31,070 nucleotides of DNA from Streptomyces tsukubensis (GCF_003932715.1 NZ_CP020702.1:1-31070), one strand, 5' to 3'; positions 6,798 through 12,552 are shown, counted from the first letter of the stretch. The notes: generated by a model from the sequence alone, not told the origin. Translations and numbers: made by a program.

Positions 6798-6852
6798 CTG
6801 TTTCATAGGCTGTTTCAAATGGTCTGGCATCTGAAACAGACACATGAAACAG
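6798..6852. promoter_or_regulatory. nested recombinase half-sites (res II/III candidates)
   Basis: The outer pair CTGTTTCAT (6798-6806) and ATGAAACAG (6844-6852), and the inner pair CTGTTTCA (6810-6817) and TGAAACAG (6832-6839), are both perfect inverted repeats. The inner TGTTTCA/TGAAACA pair again spans 28 bp (6811-6838). Together with 6738-6765 this gives six TGTT(A/T)CA half-sites ending 8 bp before the recombinase start, so the sites could also autoregulate that gene. Confidence 0.65.
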
Positions 6853-6859
6853 TGATCGC

Positions 6860-7756
6860 GTGACCGACGACTTCCAGCGCGTTGAAGCGCACGACTGCCC
6901 CATGTCCACCTGCGCGGCCCCGGCGGGCTCGCCGTGCCGTACGACCAAGGGCCGGGTGGCTATCCAGTACCACACCGCCCGGTTCCGGCTCGTGCCCTCG
7001 CTGGCGAAGACGCTGAACGTCCCGGTGCCCGCCGTGCGCAAGCCGGGCACGGCCTGGGTGGAGCTGCCGCGCCCGGCCGGGGCCGGCGCCGAACCGGTCG
7101 GCCACGTCCGCATCGGGTACGCCCGTGCGTCCACCGCCCGCCAGTCGCTCGACTCCCAGCTCGACTCCCTCGCGGAGGCCGGTGTCACCCGGGTCTTCTC
7201 GGAGAAGGTCTCGACCCGCGTCACCTCGCGCCCGGAGCTGGAGAAGGCGGTCACCCTCGCCCGCGAGATCCGCGCCTCCGGCGTCGCGGTGACCCTCGTC
7301 GTGCACGAGCACAAGCGGCTCGGCCGCGGCATGGACCTCGCGGTGCTCGCCGAGGAGCTGCGCGCGGGCGACATCGGCCTGCAGTTCCTCACCGGCGACC
7401 TCCAGGGCAGCCACGACCCGGGTGGTGTCGTCTTCACCGTCCTCGCCGCGATGTCGGGCATGGAGCGCGAGTACATCCGCGACCGCACCCTGGAGGGACA
7501 CGAGTCGGCCCGCCTCCGGGGCAAGAGCATCGGCGGCGCGAGCGTCACCAACGACGACATGCTCGGCATGGCGCTGCATCTGCGGGACCAGGAGCTGAGC
7601 CTGCGCGAGATCGCGTCGCGGCTCGTCATCACCAAGGGCAGCAAGAAGGGCCAGCACCCTTCCGCGCCGACCGTCATGCGAATGCTGCGCGAGCACGACG
7701 ACCGGGTGGCCGCCACGAAGCCCACGGCGGCGCTGGAGGCCGCTGAGAGCCGCTGA
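6860..7756 (+). CDS. serine recombinase with N-terminal zinc-binding extension
   Basis: A 298-residue protein from GTG 6860. The resolvase catalytic domain starts near residue 83 (VRIGYARASTARQSLDSQL): the nucleophile is Ser91 and Arg89 is the conserved Arg of the YAR motif. HKRLGRGMDL carries the second catalytic Arg pair, AAMSGMEREYIRDRT is the start of helix E, and residues about 195-285 hold a C-terminal HTH (LSLREIASRLVI). The first 80 residues are unusual for a resolvase: a CysX4CysX7Cys...His pattern (C13, C18, C26, H38) followed by a linker, suggesting a zinc finger. The size and adjacent res-like repeats fit a resolvase, which keeps plasmids monomeric, or an invertase. Confidence 0.9.
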   Translation: MTDDFQRVEAHDCPMSTCAAPAGSPCRTTKGRVAIQYHTARFRLVPSLAKTLNVPVPAVRKPGTAWVELPRPAGAGAEPVGHVRIGYARASTARQSLDSQLDSLAEAGVTRVFSEKVSTRVTSRPELEKAVTLAREIRASGVAVTLVVHEHKRLGRGMDLAVLAEELRAGDIGLQFLTGDLQGSHDPGGVVFTVLAAMSGMEREYIRDRTLEGHESARLRGKSIGGASVTNDDMLGMALHLRDQELSLREIASRLVITKGSKKGQHPSAPTVMRMLREHDDRVAATKPTAALEAAESR

Positions 7757-7945
7757 GAGCACCACAGGGCACCAACGGGGCCCCGGAGCCGCCCACGGGC
7801 GCGCACGGGGCCCTTCCCGCGCTCCGGGACGGTCTCCGGTTCGTCAGGAACGATCCTGCGGGCGGAGACGGCCGTGGCAACGCGTGGATACCGGCGTAGC
7901 CACCCAGTAGCCACCACGGCGGCCGGGACGAACCGCACGGCAGCA

Positions 7946-8340
7946 GGCGGAAGCGAGTTAGTGCTCACTGATATCAGTAAGCCGCCGCCGCGCACTCGGC
8001 GCGCGGAGTTTCCTCGGCGACCGGGCACGGTCGGGTGGCGGGAGTTTCCGCCGACGGACGTGGCGAGCGGTCCGGCCCTCACTCGCCCGCAGGGAGCGGA
8101 AGCGAGTTAGTGCCAACTGGGCCCACTTTCGTGGCGGCCGTCGACGGGGCCGCGCCTGAGCCCGGTGGCCGCTGGTGGCCTTCGCCGGCCCCCAGGCCCC
8201 CGCTCCGGTCGGCATCCCCCGGCGCGGTCCGGCATCGTCCTGGCGACGGCCGTCCGCGCCGGAGGACACCGCCCCCTGGGGGACTCGGCTCGGCATCAGG
8301 GGGCGGCAGCGAGTTGTGGGTTACTGACCCCAGTAAGCCC
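7946..8340 (+). repeat. hairpin modules R1-R3 (GCGAGTTAGTGC type)
   Basis: Three related 19-mers at 7946-7964, 8096-8114 and 8302-8320 share the core AGCGAGTT(A/G)(G/T). Each is followed at once by a palindrome: ACTGATATCAGT after R1, an AACTGGGCCCACTT near-palindrome after R2, and TTACTG-ACCC-CAGTAA after R3. The DNA between copies is not conserved, and R1 is in a different frame from R2 and R3, so the repeat is a DNA or RNA element rather than a coding repeat. Confidence 0.65.
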
Positions 8341-8517
8341 GTGGACCGCGCGCACGGGTTGGTCCGTTCGTCTTCGCGCGCGCCCGCGATGGGGCGGTCC
8401 AGAAAGTCCAGAAACTCGACCGCCAGGACGGCGAGCACGACCAGGAGCACGACGACGTCGACGGTCCGGCCGCCGCTGGGGACACGACTTCGCACGGTCT
8501 CCCGCCCGGAGGGGGGT

Positions 8518-8536
8518 CCGTAGGGAAGTAGTCGGC
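8518..8536 (+). repeat. hairpin module R4 (GGGAAGTAGTCGGC)
   Basis: CCGTAGGGAAGTAGTCGGC at 8518-8536 is almost repeated at 8716-8734 (CCGTACAGAAGTAGTCGGC) and 9117-9135 (CCCCAGGGAAGTAGTCGGC). The common 12-mer GAAGTAGTCGGC is exact in the three copies. Each is preceded by a GAGGGG-containing stretch. Confidence 0.7.
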
Positions 8537-8609
8537 GTGCGACGTCGCCGGAGACCGTGCCGAACGTGCTGGTCGTAGGGCCGGGTGAGGCACGGCCGCG
8601 CGAGGGCTG

Positions 8610-8693
8610 GCGCGACCAGAGGCGCGACCTGAGACGGCACCAGAGGCGCGACCAGAACCGCGACCAGGAGCGCGACCAGAGGTGCGACTTCGT
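8610..8693 (+). repeat. 12-bp array A, seven units (GCGCGACCAGAG)
   Basis: Seven contiguous 12-mers: GCGCGACCAGAG, GCGCGACCTGAG, ACGGCACCAGAG, GCGCGACCAGAA, CCGCGACCAGGA, GCGCGACCAGAG and the decayed GTGCGACTTCGT. The total is exactly 84 bp, the same as arrays B and C. Module R5 follows 22 bp later. Confidence 0.85.
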
Positions 8694-8715
8694 ACGTCGA
8701 CCAGCCGGAGGGGTG

Positions 8716-8734
8716 CCGTACAGAAGTAGTCGGC
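8716..8734 (+). repeat. hairpin module R5
   Basis: A copy of the GAAGTAGTCGGC module, running into the palindrome CGGCGCGCCG. It lies between 12-bp arrays A and B. Confidence 0.65.
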
Positions 8735-8809
8735 GCGCCGGAGCACCGCCGCTGCCCCTTGACCACCCAGCTCAGCCCCACGAGAGAACCGCGGCCGCCG
8801 CCGCGTGGA

Positions 8810-8893
8810 GGCAAGTTGTACGGCAAGCCCGGAAGCTAGCTGTAGGGCAACTTGTACGGCCAGTTGTAGAGCCAGTTGTAGGGCAAGCCGGTG
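8810..8893 (+). repeat. 12-bp array B, seven units (GGCAAGTTGTAC)
   Basis: Seven 12-mers: GGCAAGTTGTAC, GGCAAGCCCGGA, AGCTAGCTGTAG, GGCAACTTGTAC, GGCCAGTTGTAG, AGCCAGTTGTAG and GGCAAGCCGGTG. The unit overlaps the core of the single hairpin modules (GCAAGTT) and shares the skeleton GCNAG with the repeats in the operon leaders, which suggests all belong to one family. It starts 200 bp after the start of array A. Confidence 0.85.
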
Positions 8894-9116
8894 AGCGAGG
8901 ACCAAGGTATCGTCACTCCGCTCCGATACCGGGGGCCCCGAAACCCGACGTGGCCACCGGCCCGAGCACCGCCAGGACCACGCCCCGCGCCGCGGCTGCT
9001 GTTCGCCGAGCGCGTCGAGGCAGAGCAGCTCCTGGACGACGTCGAGCACCAGGCTGTGGCCGACCACAAAGGCCGGCGGACCCTTGGGCCGGGCATCTCG
9101 CGGGAGCCAGAGGGGT

Positions 9117-9135
9117 CCCCAGGGAAGTAGTCGGC
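9117..9135 (+). repeat. hairpin module R6
   Basis: Third copy of the GAAGTAGTCGGC module, 80 bp before array C. It is preceded by GAGGGGTCCCC. Confidence 0.65.
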
Positions 9136-9214
9136 GTCCGCTGGCCCTCGCGGTGCACCCCTGGTCCTCCAGGTCAGAGCCGTGCTGCACCGGTATCCGC
9201 CCGCTTCCCGAAGA

Positions 9215-9298
9215 GGACCTGAAACGGGACCCGGTAGAGAACCCGAAACGGGACTCCAAACGGGACTCGCAACAGGACCCCAAACGGAACCCCGGGTG
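9215..9298 (+). repeat. 12-bp array C, seven units (GGACTCCAAACG)
   Basis: Seven 12-mers: GGACCTGAAACG, GGACCCGGTAGA, GAACCCGAAACG, GGACTCCAAACG, GGACTCGCAACA, GGACCCCAAACG and GAACCCCGGGTG; exactly 84 bp. In another phase the unit reads CCAAACGGGACT, which matches the leader unit GCAAGCGGGAAC at 8 of 12 positions by eye. Confidence 0.85.
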
Positions 9299-9389
9299 TC
9301 CACCGCCGTGCTCGGAGAGCCCGACCGTGGACACCCGCTGCTGCGCATCGACCGTCCCGTCCACCGCGCTCCGCGCTTCATGATCGAGA

Positions 9390-9438
9390 CGGTCACACCT
9401 CATGCATTACGAATGACCTCGGTTTCGTCCGTGACGAA
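9390..9438 (+). repeat. 49-bp inverted duplication, left copy
   Basis: Matches the reverse complement of 10503-10551 at 47 of 49 positions. It contains CATGCATTACGAATGACC and the dyad TTTCGTCCGTGACGAAA. In the right copy the same sequence is the promoter, 5' end and GTG start of the 9848-10510 gene. Here GTGACGAAAG leads rightwards into DNA with no protein-like frame. Confidence 0.9.
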
Positions 9439-9533
9439 AGACGGCGCGCATCGACCCCGTCCGCCACGCGCTGAAGGGGTCGTGGGCGCGCACCGCGTGC
9501 AGCTGCACGACGTGGTGCGTCGCCACCCGCACC

Positions 9534-9586
9534 GGGTGCGCTGCACCGTCCGCCGGCGGGTGCGCACCGGTCGGTGCAGCGCACCC
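9534..9586. repeat. long inverted repeat GGGTGCGCTGCACCG / CGGTGCAGCGCACCC
   Basis: The arms 9534-9548 and 9572-9586 are perfect 15-bp inverted repeats with a 23-nt loop that itself contains the palindrome GGTGCGCACC. More GGTGCGC/GCGCACC words lie on both sides (9490-9640), so this stretch could fold into a large branched structure or bind a dimeric regulator in tandem. Confidence 0.7.
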
Positions 9587-9660
9587 CCGCCAGGTGGTGC
9601 ACGACACCCAGCGCACCGGCAGCCCCCGGCCGGTGCGCACCCCGGGAGCGATGCTCACGG

Positions 9661-9757
9661 GATAACTTGCTCGACCGCCGTAGGACGGTCGTGCGGGACA
9701 ACTTGCTCGGCTCGGCCGGGCTCGCGGAAAGCTATGCTTCCGCACCAACTTGCTCGC
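9661..9757 (-). repeat. three inverted hairpin modules (AACTTGCTCG)
   Basis: AACTTGCTCG starts at 9664, 9700 and 9747. Read on the - strand each gives CGAGCAAGTT followed by a hairpin: CCCGTGAGC/GCTCCCGGG, CGACCG/CGGTCG and GCGGAAGC/GCTTTCCGC. GATAACTTGCTCGACC (9661-9676) and CCGCACCAACTTGCTC (9740-9755) recur exactly in inverted orientation at 11040-11055 and 10976-10991. Confidence 0.75.
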
Positions 9758-9832
9758 CGAGAACGACGTCGGGGGGACGCTGTCCGGCCGCGGATCGACG
9801 GTGCAGACCCTCGTCCGGCTTCTGTTCTGCAG

Positions 9833-9856
9833 GCGGCTGAGGGGTCCTCAACCGCG
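9833..9856 (-). terminator. hairpin at the 3' end of the 9848 gene
   Basis: GCGGCTGAGG and CCTCAACCGC pair with one mismatch around a short GGT loop, overlapping the stop codon of the - strand zinc-finger gene. This is typical of a short GC-rich terminator. Confidence 0.55.
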
Positions 9857-10510
9857 ATGCTTGCGAGCCTCCCGCTCCCGGCGGCGACGCTCTGCACGGG
9901 AGAGCGCAGGCTGCGCAACGGGAGCCGAGTAGGGCGCCAGCGTGAGCCCGGAACCGCGACGCAGCTCGTCCACGACGGCCTCGCAGGCACCCGCGAGCAT
10001 CGCCCTCTGGTCGGCGGTGAACCTCCCGGACTGCGCATCGCCCGCGAGGTACTGGAGGGCCTGGAACCACTCCTGCGCACCCTCCGGCAGGGTGTACGGC
10101 GCACCGCTCGCACGCGCCGCGGGGATGCGGCGCACCTCTCCCGGGCCGCGCCGTACGACGGTGCGGGTGACCGTCTCGGTGCGCTCGATGACCTCCCGGA
10201 CCGGTTCGGTGGTGCGCCCGCCGACGTCGACCGGACGGTCCGCGCGGGCCTGCGCCGTGCGCAGTTCGGAGGCGCGCTTGCGGTGCGAGTCCTTGCAGTA
10301 GCGCGGGGGCCGGCCGACGCCGGAGTAGTCGATCGGGTCGCCGCACCACTCGCACGTACGGCGCACCAGGCGGTCGTGCACGGTCGTCTTCACGCGCTCG
10401 GCGAGGACGTCGCCGAGCTGCTCCTGGTCGTCGTTCTCGGTCGTCGGCACTCGCACGCCGAGCATCTCGGCGAGTTCTTCATCGGTGTACGGCCGCTGCT
10501 GATTCGTCAC
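9848..10510 (-). CDS. zinc-finger plasmid protein, 220 aa
   Basis: Starts at GTG 10510 inside the right copy of the 49-bp inverted duplication. Residues about 50-85 hold a treble-clef-like finger (CEWCGDPIDYSGVGRPPRYC followed by KDSHRKRASELR), similar in layout to the double-finger protein at 6351-6704. The N-terminus (YTDEELAEMLGVRVP) looks like an HTH helix pair. The middle has a helical EVIERTETVTRTVVRR segment, and residues 140-190 (AQEWFQALQYLAG, then ADQRAMLAGACEAVVDELRRG) a compact helical domain. The basic tail is SRAERRRREREARKHRG. It is probably a DNA-binding regulator. The dyad TTTCGTCCGTGACGAAA spans its start codon and could be an autoregulatory site. Confidence 0.8.
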   Translation of the reverse strand: MTNQQRPYTDEELAEMLGVRVPTTENDDQEQLGDVLAERVKTTVHDRLVRRTCEWCGDPIDYSGVGRPPRYCKDSHRKRASELRTAQARADRPVDVGGRTTEPVREVIERTETVTRTVVRRGPGEVRRIPAARASGAPYTLPEGAQEWFQALQYLAGDAQSGRFTADQRAMLAGACEAVVDELRRGSGLTLAPYSAPVAQPALSRAERRRREREARKHRG

Positions 10511-10551
10511 GGACGAAACCTAGGTCATTCGTAATGCATGAGCTGTGACCG
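10503..10551 (-). repeat. 49-bp inverted duplication, right copy (5' end of the zinc-finger gene)
   Basis: The inverted counterpart of 9390-9438 (47/49 identical). It carries the GTG start of the 9848-10510 gene and the DNA just upstream, so it probably includes the ribosome-binding and regulatory site. The two copies point towards each other and enclose the gene. Confidence 0.9.
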
Positions 10552-10594
10552 GGTTGGCCTTGCCGTGGAATCGGCGCAGGTCAGCACGCCCGAT

Positions 10595-10612
10595 GCAAAA
10601 GTGCCAGAGGTG
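10595..10612 (+). repeat. 18-bp direct repeat GCAAAAGTGCCAGAGGTG, copy 1
   Basis: Identical to 10837-10854. GCAGGTCAGC lies upstream of both copies. On the - strand both encode His-Leu-Trp-His-Phe-Cys, but the flanking frames differ in quality, so a non-coding role is more likely. Confidence 0.7.
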
Positions 10613-10836
10613 CGCGGTCATCGAGGCGTCGTTCACCGGGGGCGCGCACGGTCCCCGGGTCGGGAGCGAGCGGCATGACATCTCTTGCAACTCCGCAACG
10701 CGCAGGTCAGCGGAGCCGCGCGGTAGGCCAAGGCAATGCACATGGTGTGCTTCGTGCAGCCGTTACGTCCGGGACGAATTGGCGTCTACCGGAAGAGCAG
10801 GTCAGCGGGCGGGGAGTCCGTGTGGCGGGCCGGAGA

Positions 10837-10854
10837 GCAAAAGTGCCAGAGGTG
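10837..10854 (+). repeat. 18-bp direct repeat GCAAAAGTGCCAGAGGTG, copy 2
   Basis: Second exact copy, 242 bp after the first. Confidence 0.7.
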
Positions 10855-10948
10855 TACGTGCGCGGGCGGCTGTCCGGCGGGGTGCTCCTGGTCGTCGTTG
10901 TCGACGGCGGGCCGGGGTGGGCGAGGCCCGATCAAGGAGGGCAGCAAG

Positions 10949-11257
10949 ATGGAGGCCGGGACACTCCCCGGCCAGGAGCAAGTTGGTGCGGGAGTCATAC
11001 TCCCGCGCGGAAGTATGACTCTCCCGCGTGCCCGACCGAGGTCGAGCAAGTTATCGGTGAAGACACTCTTCGTCGTCGGACCGGGGGCGGTCCGAGTCGT
11101 GGCGGGGTCGGCGGCCGGTGGGCTCGCGCCTACCCTGGGCACGAAGCGACCCCCGGCACTTACCCTGCCGGGGGTCGCTTCGGTGGTGGCGCCGGATCAG
11201 GGTCCGGCGATGAGCCAGAGGATCAGCACGGCGTCCAGGTCGCGGTCGTGGCGGTAG
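10949..11257 (+). CDS. doubtful ORF with a very good ribosome-binding site
   Basis: ATG 10949 is preceded at ideal spacing by AAGGAGG (10934-10940), the best Shine-Dalgarno in this region. It would give a 102-residue protein (MEAGTLPGQEQVGAGVILPR...). However, the frame runs through two hairpin modules and the strong terminator at 11142-11182 and overlaps the end of the convergent toxin-like gene. Only a short peptide, or none, is likely. It is listed because the start signal is striking. Confidence 0.15.
   Translation: MEAGTLPGQEQVGAGVILPRGSMTLPRARPRSSKLSVKTLFVVGPGAVRVVAGSAAGGLAPTLGTKRPPALTLPGVASVVAPDQGPAMSQRISTASRSRSWR
10976..11055 (+). repeat. two hairpin modules (GAGCAAGTT)
   Basis: GAGCAAGTTGGTGCGG (10976-10991) runs into the perfect hairpin GCGGGAGT-CAT-ACTCCCGC. 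GGTCGAGCAAGTTATC (11040-11055) is followed by GAAGA-CAC-TCTTC. Both 16-mers are exact inverted copies of 9740-9755 and 9661-9676. An additional dyad AGTCATACT/AGTATGACT links the two. Confidence 0.75.
11142..11182. terminator. strong terminator after the toxin-like gene
   Basis: A perfect 17-bp stem, CGAAGCGACCCCCGGCA with its reverse complement, around a 7-nt loop (CTTACCC). It lies 15 bp after the stop of the last gene of the - strand operon starting at 15656. Confidence 0.9.
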
Positions 11258-11472
11258 ACGACGGTGATCCCGCGTCCGCCGGTCTGCTCGGGGAGCAGGT
11301 CGATGGCGTACGACTCCGAGCGGGGGTCGGCGTCCGGCAGCCCGCGCGCGTGGTCGGGGGTGGGGTCGTCCTCCAGGGAGGCCCGCACCGACATGACGGC
11401 CGTCCGTTCGCTGACGGTGAGGTCGCCCCGCAGGATCTTCTCGGCGGCGTCGCTGTAGAACGCGTAGGTCAC
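11197..11472 (-). CDS. RelE/ParE-like toxin candidate, 91 aa
   Basis: Starts at GTG 11472, overlapping the stop of the upstream gene (GTGA). The layout is that of small RelE/ParE-fold proteins: an N-terminal helix (YSDAAEKILRGDLTVSERTAVMSVRASLEDDP), a polar middle (SESYAIDLLPE), then two C-terminal strands (GRGITVVYRHDRDLDAVLILWLIAGP). Toxins of this fold cleave mRNA on the ribosome or inhibit gyrase, but the catalytic residues vary too much to assign by eye. Pairing with the overlapping upstream gene supports a toxin-antitoxin module. The order (antitoxin first, coupled) is typical. Confidence 0.6.
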   Translation of the reverse strand: MTYAFYSDAAEKILRGDLTVSERTAVMSVRASLEDDPTPDHARGLPDADPRSESYAIDLLPEQTGGRGITVVYRHDRDLDAVLILWLIAGP

Positions 11473-11756
11473 CTGGCGTTCCTCTCGGCCATCTTCTGGC
11501 CCAGCTCGAAGGCGACGTCGTGGGTGGGGCGCATCAGGGCCGCCATCGCCTGCGGGTCGCACCGCAGCAGGACCCGGTGCCGGTACGCCTGGGTGATCTC
11601 GCGGACACGGGTGAGGTCGTCCAGGTCCGCGTCCGCCAGCTCCCTCTCGAACTTCTCGGAGTCGCCCGGGATGCCCCACACACTCAGGGCGTTGCGCAGT
11701 TCGGCGAGCGTGCGCATCGGCGGCGCGACGTCGTGGTGCTCGGGTTGTGCGGTCAC
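11469..11756 (-). CDS. DUF6247-like protein, probable antitoxin partner
   Basis: A 95-residue protein from GTG 11756 with an excellent AAGGAGGGG upstream. The sequence (MRTLAELRNALSVWGIPGD, then FERELADADLDDLTRVREITQAY, RVLLRCDPQAMAAL) resembles the actinomycete DUF6247 group, which I recall as short helical proteins often encoded just before a RelE-like gene. The downstream overlap with such a gene fits an antitoxin. The family assignment is from memory of its pattern. Confidence 0.6.
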   Translation of the reverse strand: MTAQPEHHDVAPPMRTLAELRNALSVWGIPGDSEKFERELADADLDDLTRVREITQAYRHRVLLRCDPQAMAALMRPTHDVAFELGQKMAERNAR

Positions 11757-11788
11757 TGCCCCTCCTTGGGTCGGTGGTGTCGAGTCTC

Positions 11789-12511
11789 CTACGCTCCCGC
11801 GCTCGGGACAGCCTCTTCGAGCGCGACGATGACGAGGGCGTGGTCGACCAGCCGGTGCGCCGGGATCTCGCCCCGGTCGGCCATCTCCCGGAGCGCCGGC
11901 AGCTTGCCGAGCACGACGACCAGGAGGTCGAGCAGCGCGCCGAGGATGCGCGGGCGGGCCTCGGTGAACGCCTCCCACAGTGCCGACTCCGGCCGGGGCG
12001 CGGTGATGTGCTCCAGCTCCACGACGACCGTGCGGTCCACCAGGTCGGCCCTCAGCTCGTCGGGCGCGATGGTCCCGGCGAGGATGACCGCACGGCTGGG
12101 CTCCTCGACCGTGACCGGGGTGTCGGTGTAGAGGGGGCGCCGTACCGTCGTGCCGCCGGTCACCGCGCGGCACAGGCGGTCCGAGGTCTCGTCGGGGATG
12201 CGGGTGACGTTGTCGAACACGGCGACCGCCCCGGCCTGTGCGGCCTGCCACGCGTCCTCGTTGTGCGGGAGCCGGCCGAAGGGCACCACCCCCGCGTCCA
12301 GGAGGTGGGCGAGCATCCGGGCCGTCAGGGACTTGCCGCTGCACGGTCCGCCGGTGAGGAGCAGCAGGGGGCGCGGGATGTCGGGGAGCATCCCGGTGAC
12401 GAGCCAGGGGACGATGCGCGCCCACGACTCGTCCGTGACGTTCAGCAGGTCGCGCAGCTCGGTGAGCGAGCCGCCGCTGACGGGCGGGAGCGGTTCGGTG
12501 TTCGGATTCAT
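11789..12511 (-). CDS. P-loop ATPase, short paralogue of the 28450-30084 helicase-like protein
   Basis: A 240-residue ATPase with Walker A GGPCSGKS at residues 54-61 and a Walker B-like AVAVFDNVTRIPD near 95-107. The opening GGSLTELRDLLNVTDESW and many later blocks (SDRLCRAVTGG, LYTDTPVTVEEPSRAVILAGTIA, DRTVVVELEHI, LGALLDLLVVVLGKLPALREMADRGEIP) align with residues about 188-400 of the 544-aa protein at 28450-30084. It is therefore a stand-alone ATPase core without that protein's N-terminal and C-terminal domains. In the paralogue the P-loop is GEQGTAKS. It may act as a modulator, a separate motor, or a remnant kept for another use; its good ribosome-binding site and intact motifs argue against decay. 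Confidence 0.8.
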   Translation of the reverse strand: MNPNTEPLPPVSGGSLTELRDLLNVTDESWARIVPWLVTGMLPDIPRPLLLLTGGPCSGKSLTARMLAHLLDAGVVPFGRLPHNEDAWQAAQAGAVAVFDNVTRIPDETSDRLCRAVTGGTTVRRPLYTDTPVTVEEPSRAVILAGTIAPDELRADLVDRTVVVELEHITAPRPESALWEAFTEARPRILGALLDLLVVVLGKLPALREMADRGEIPAHRLVDHALVIVALEEAVPSAGA

Positions 12512-12529
12512 GCCGGTCCTTCTGATCGG

Positions 12530-12552
12530 CCGGGGCCGCCGATCGGCCCCGG
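12530..12552 (-). terminator. intercistronic hairpin (CCGGGGCCG/CGGCCCCGG)
   Basis: A 9-bp perfect stem with a 5-nt loop between the 12583 and 11789 genes. Similar GC-rich hairpins containing CCGGGGCC occur between other genes of this operon (13430-13456), suggesting internal attenuation or mRNA processing. Confidence 0.6.

Larger units (their letters stand above)
7757..9847. other. 2.1-kb repeat island without convincing genes
   Basis: No open frame here has a convincing start, ribosome-binding site and protein-like composition. Instead the region holds hairpin-associated AAGTT modules (7946, 8096, 8302, 8518, 8716 and 9117), three 12-bp arrays of seven units (8610, 8810 and 9215), one half of a 49-bp inverted duplication (9390-9438), a cluster of GGTGCGC palindromes (9534-9586), and three inverted-orientation AACTTGCTC modules (9661-9757). 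Open frames across it show repeated peptides only because the DNA repeats. Confidence 0.75.
10511..11141. other. 630-bp region of duplicated short elements
   Basis: No convincing gene is present. It contains the exact 18-mer GCAAAAGTGCCAGAGGTG at 10595-10612 and 10837-10854, each preceded upstream by GCAGGTCAGC (10577, 10797; also 10701). It also holds the 18-mer TGACATCTCTTGCAACTC (10676-10693), a GTCCGGGACGAA dyad half near 10770, and two hairpin modules at 10976 and 11040. Longer open frames here are shadows across these repeats. Confidence 0.55.

Noticed and set aside
8610..9298. CRISPR array
   Set aside because: Units are contiguous 12-mers without spacers, and no cas genes are present.
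8321..9403. 360-codon - strand frame with repeated LALQ, ADYF and SGRA peptides
   Set aside because: It crosses three 12-bp arrays whose period (a multiple of 3) keeps any frame open; composition is Ser/Arg/Pro-rich with no usable start signal, and equivalent repeats elsewhere are non-coding.
9182..10534. 450-codon + strand frame
   Set aside because: It is antisense to the convincing zinc-finger gene (9848-10510) and runs through array C and the palindrome field; the sequence is Arg/His/Pro-rich without domain features.
7946..11055. Integron attC cassettes or REP/RAYT elements
   Set aside because: The conserved words do not match the GTTRRRY/RYYYAAC attC core, no tyrosine integrase or Y1 transposase is encoded here, and the intervals contain no cassette genes. 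Kept only as an unclassified hairpin family.
10786..11142. 118-codon - strand frame
   Set aside because: It ends inside the strong terminator region and spans two hairpin modules and an 18-bp repeat; no ribosome-binding site or domain seen.
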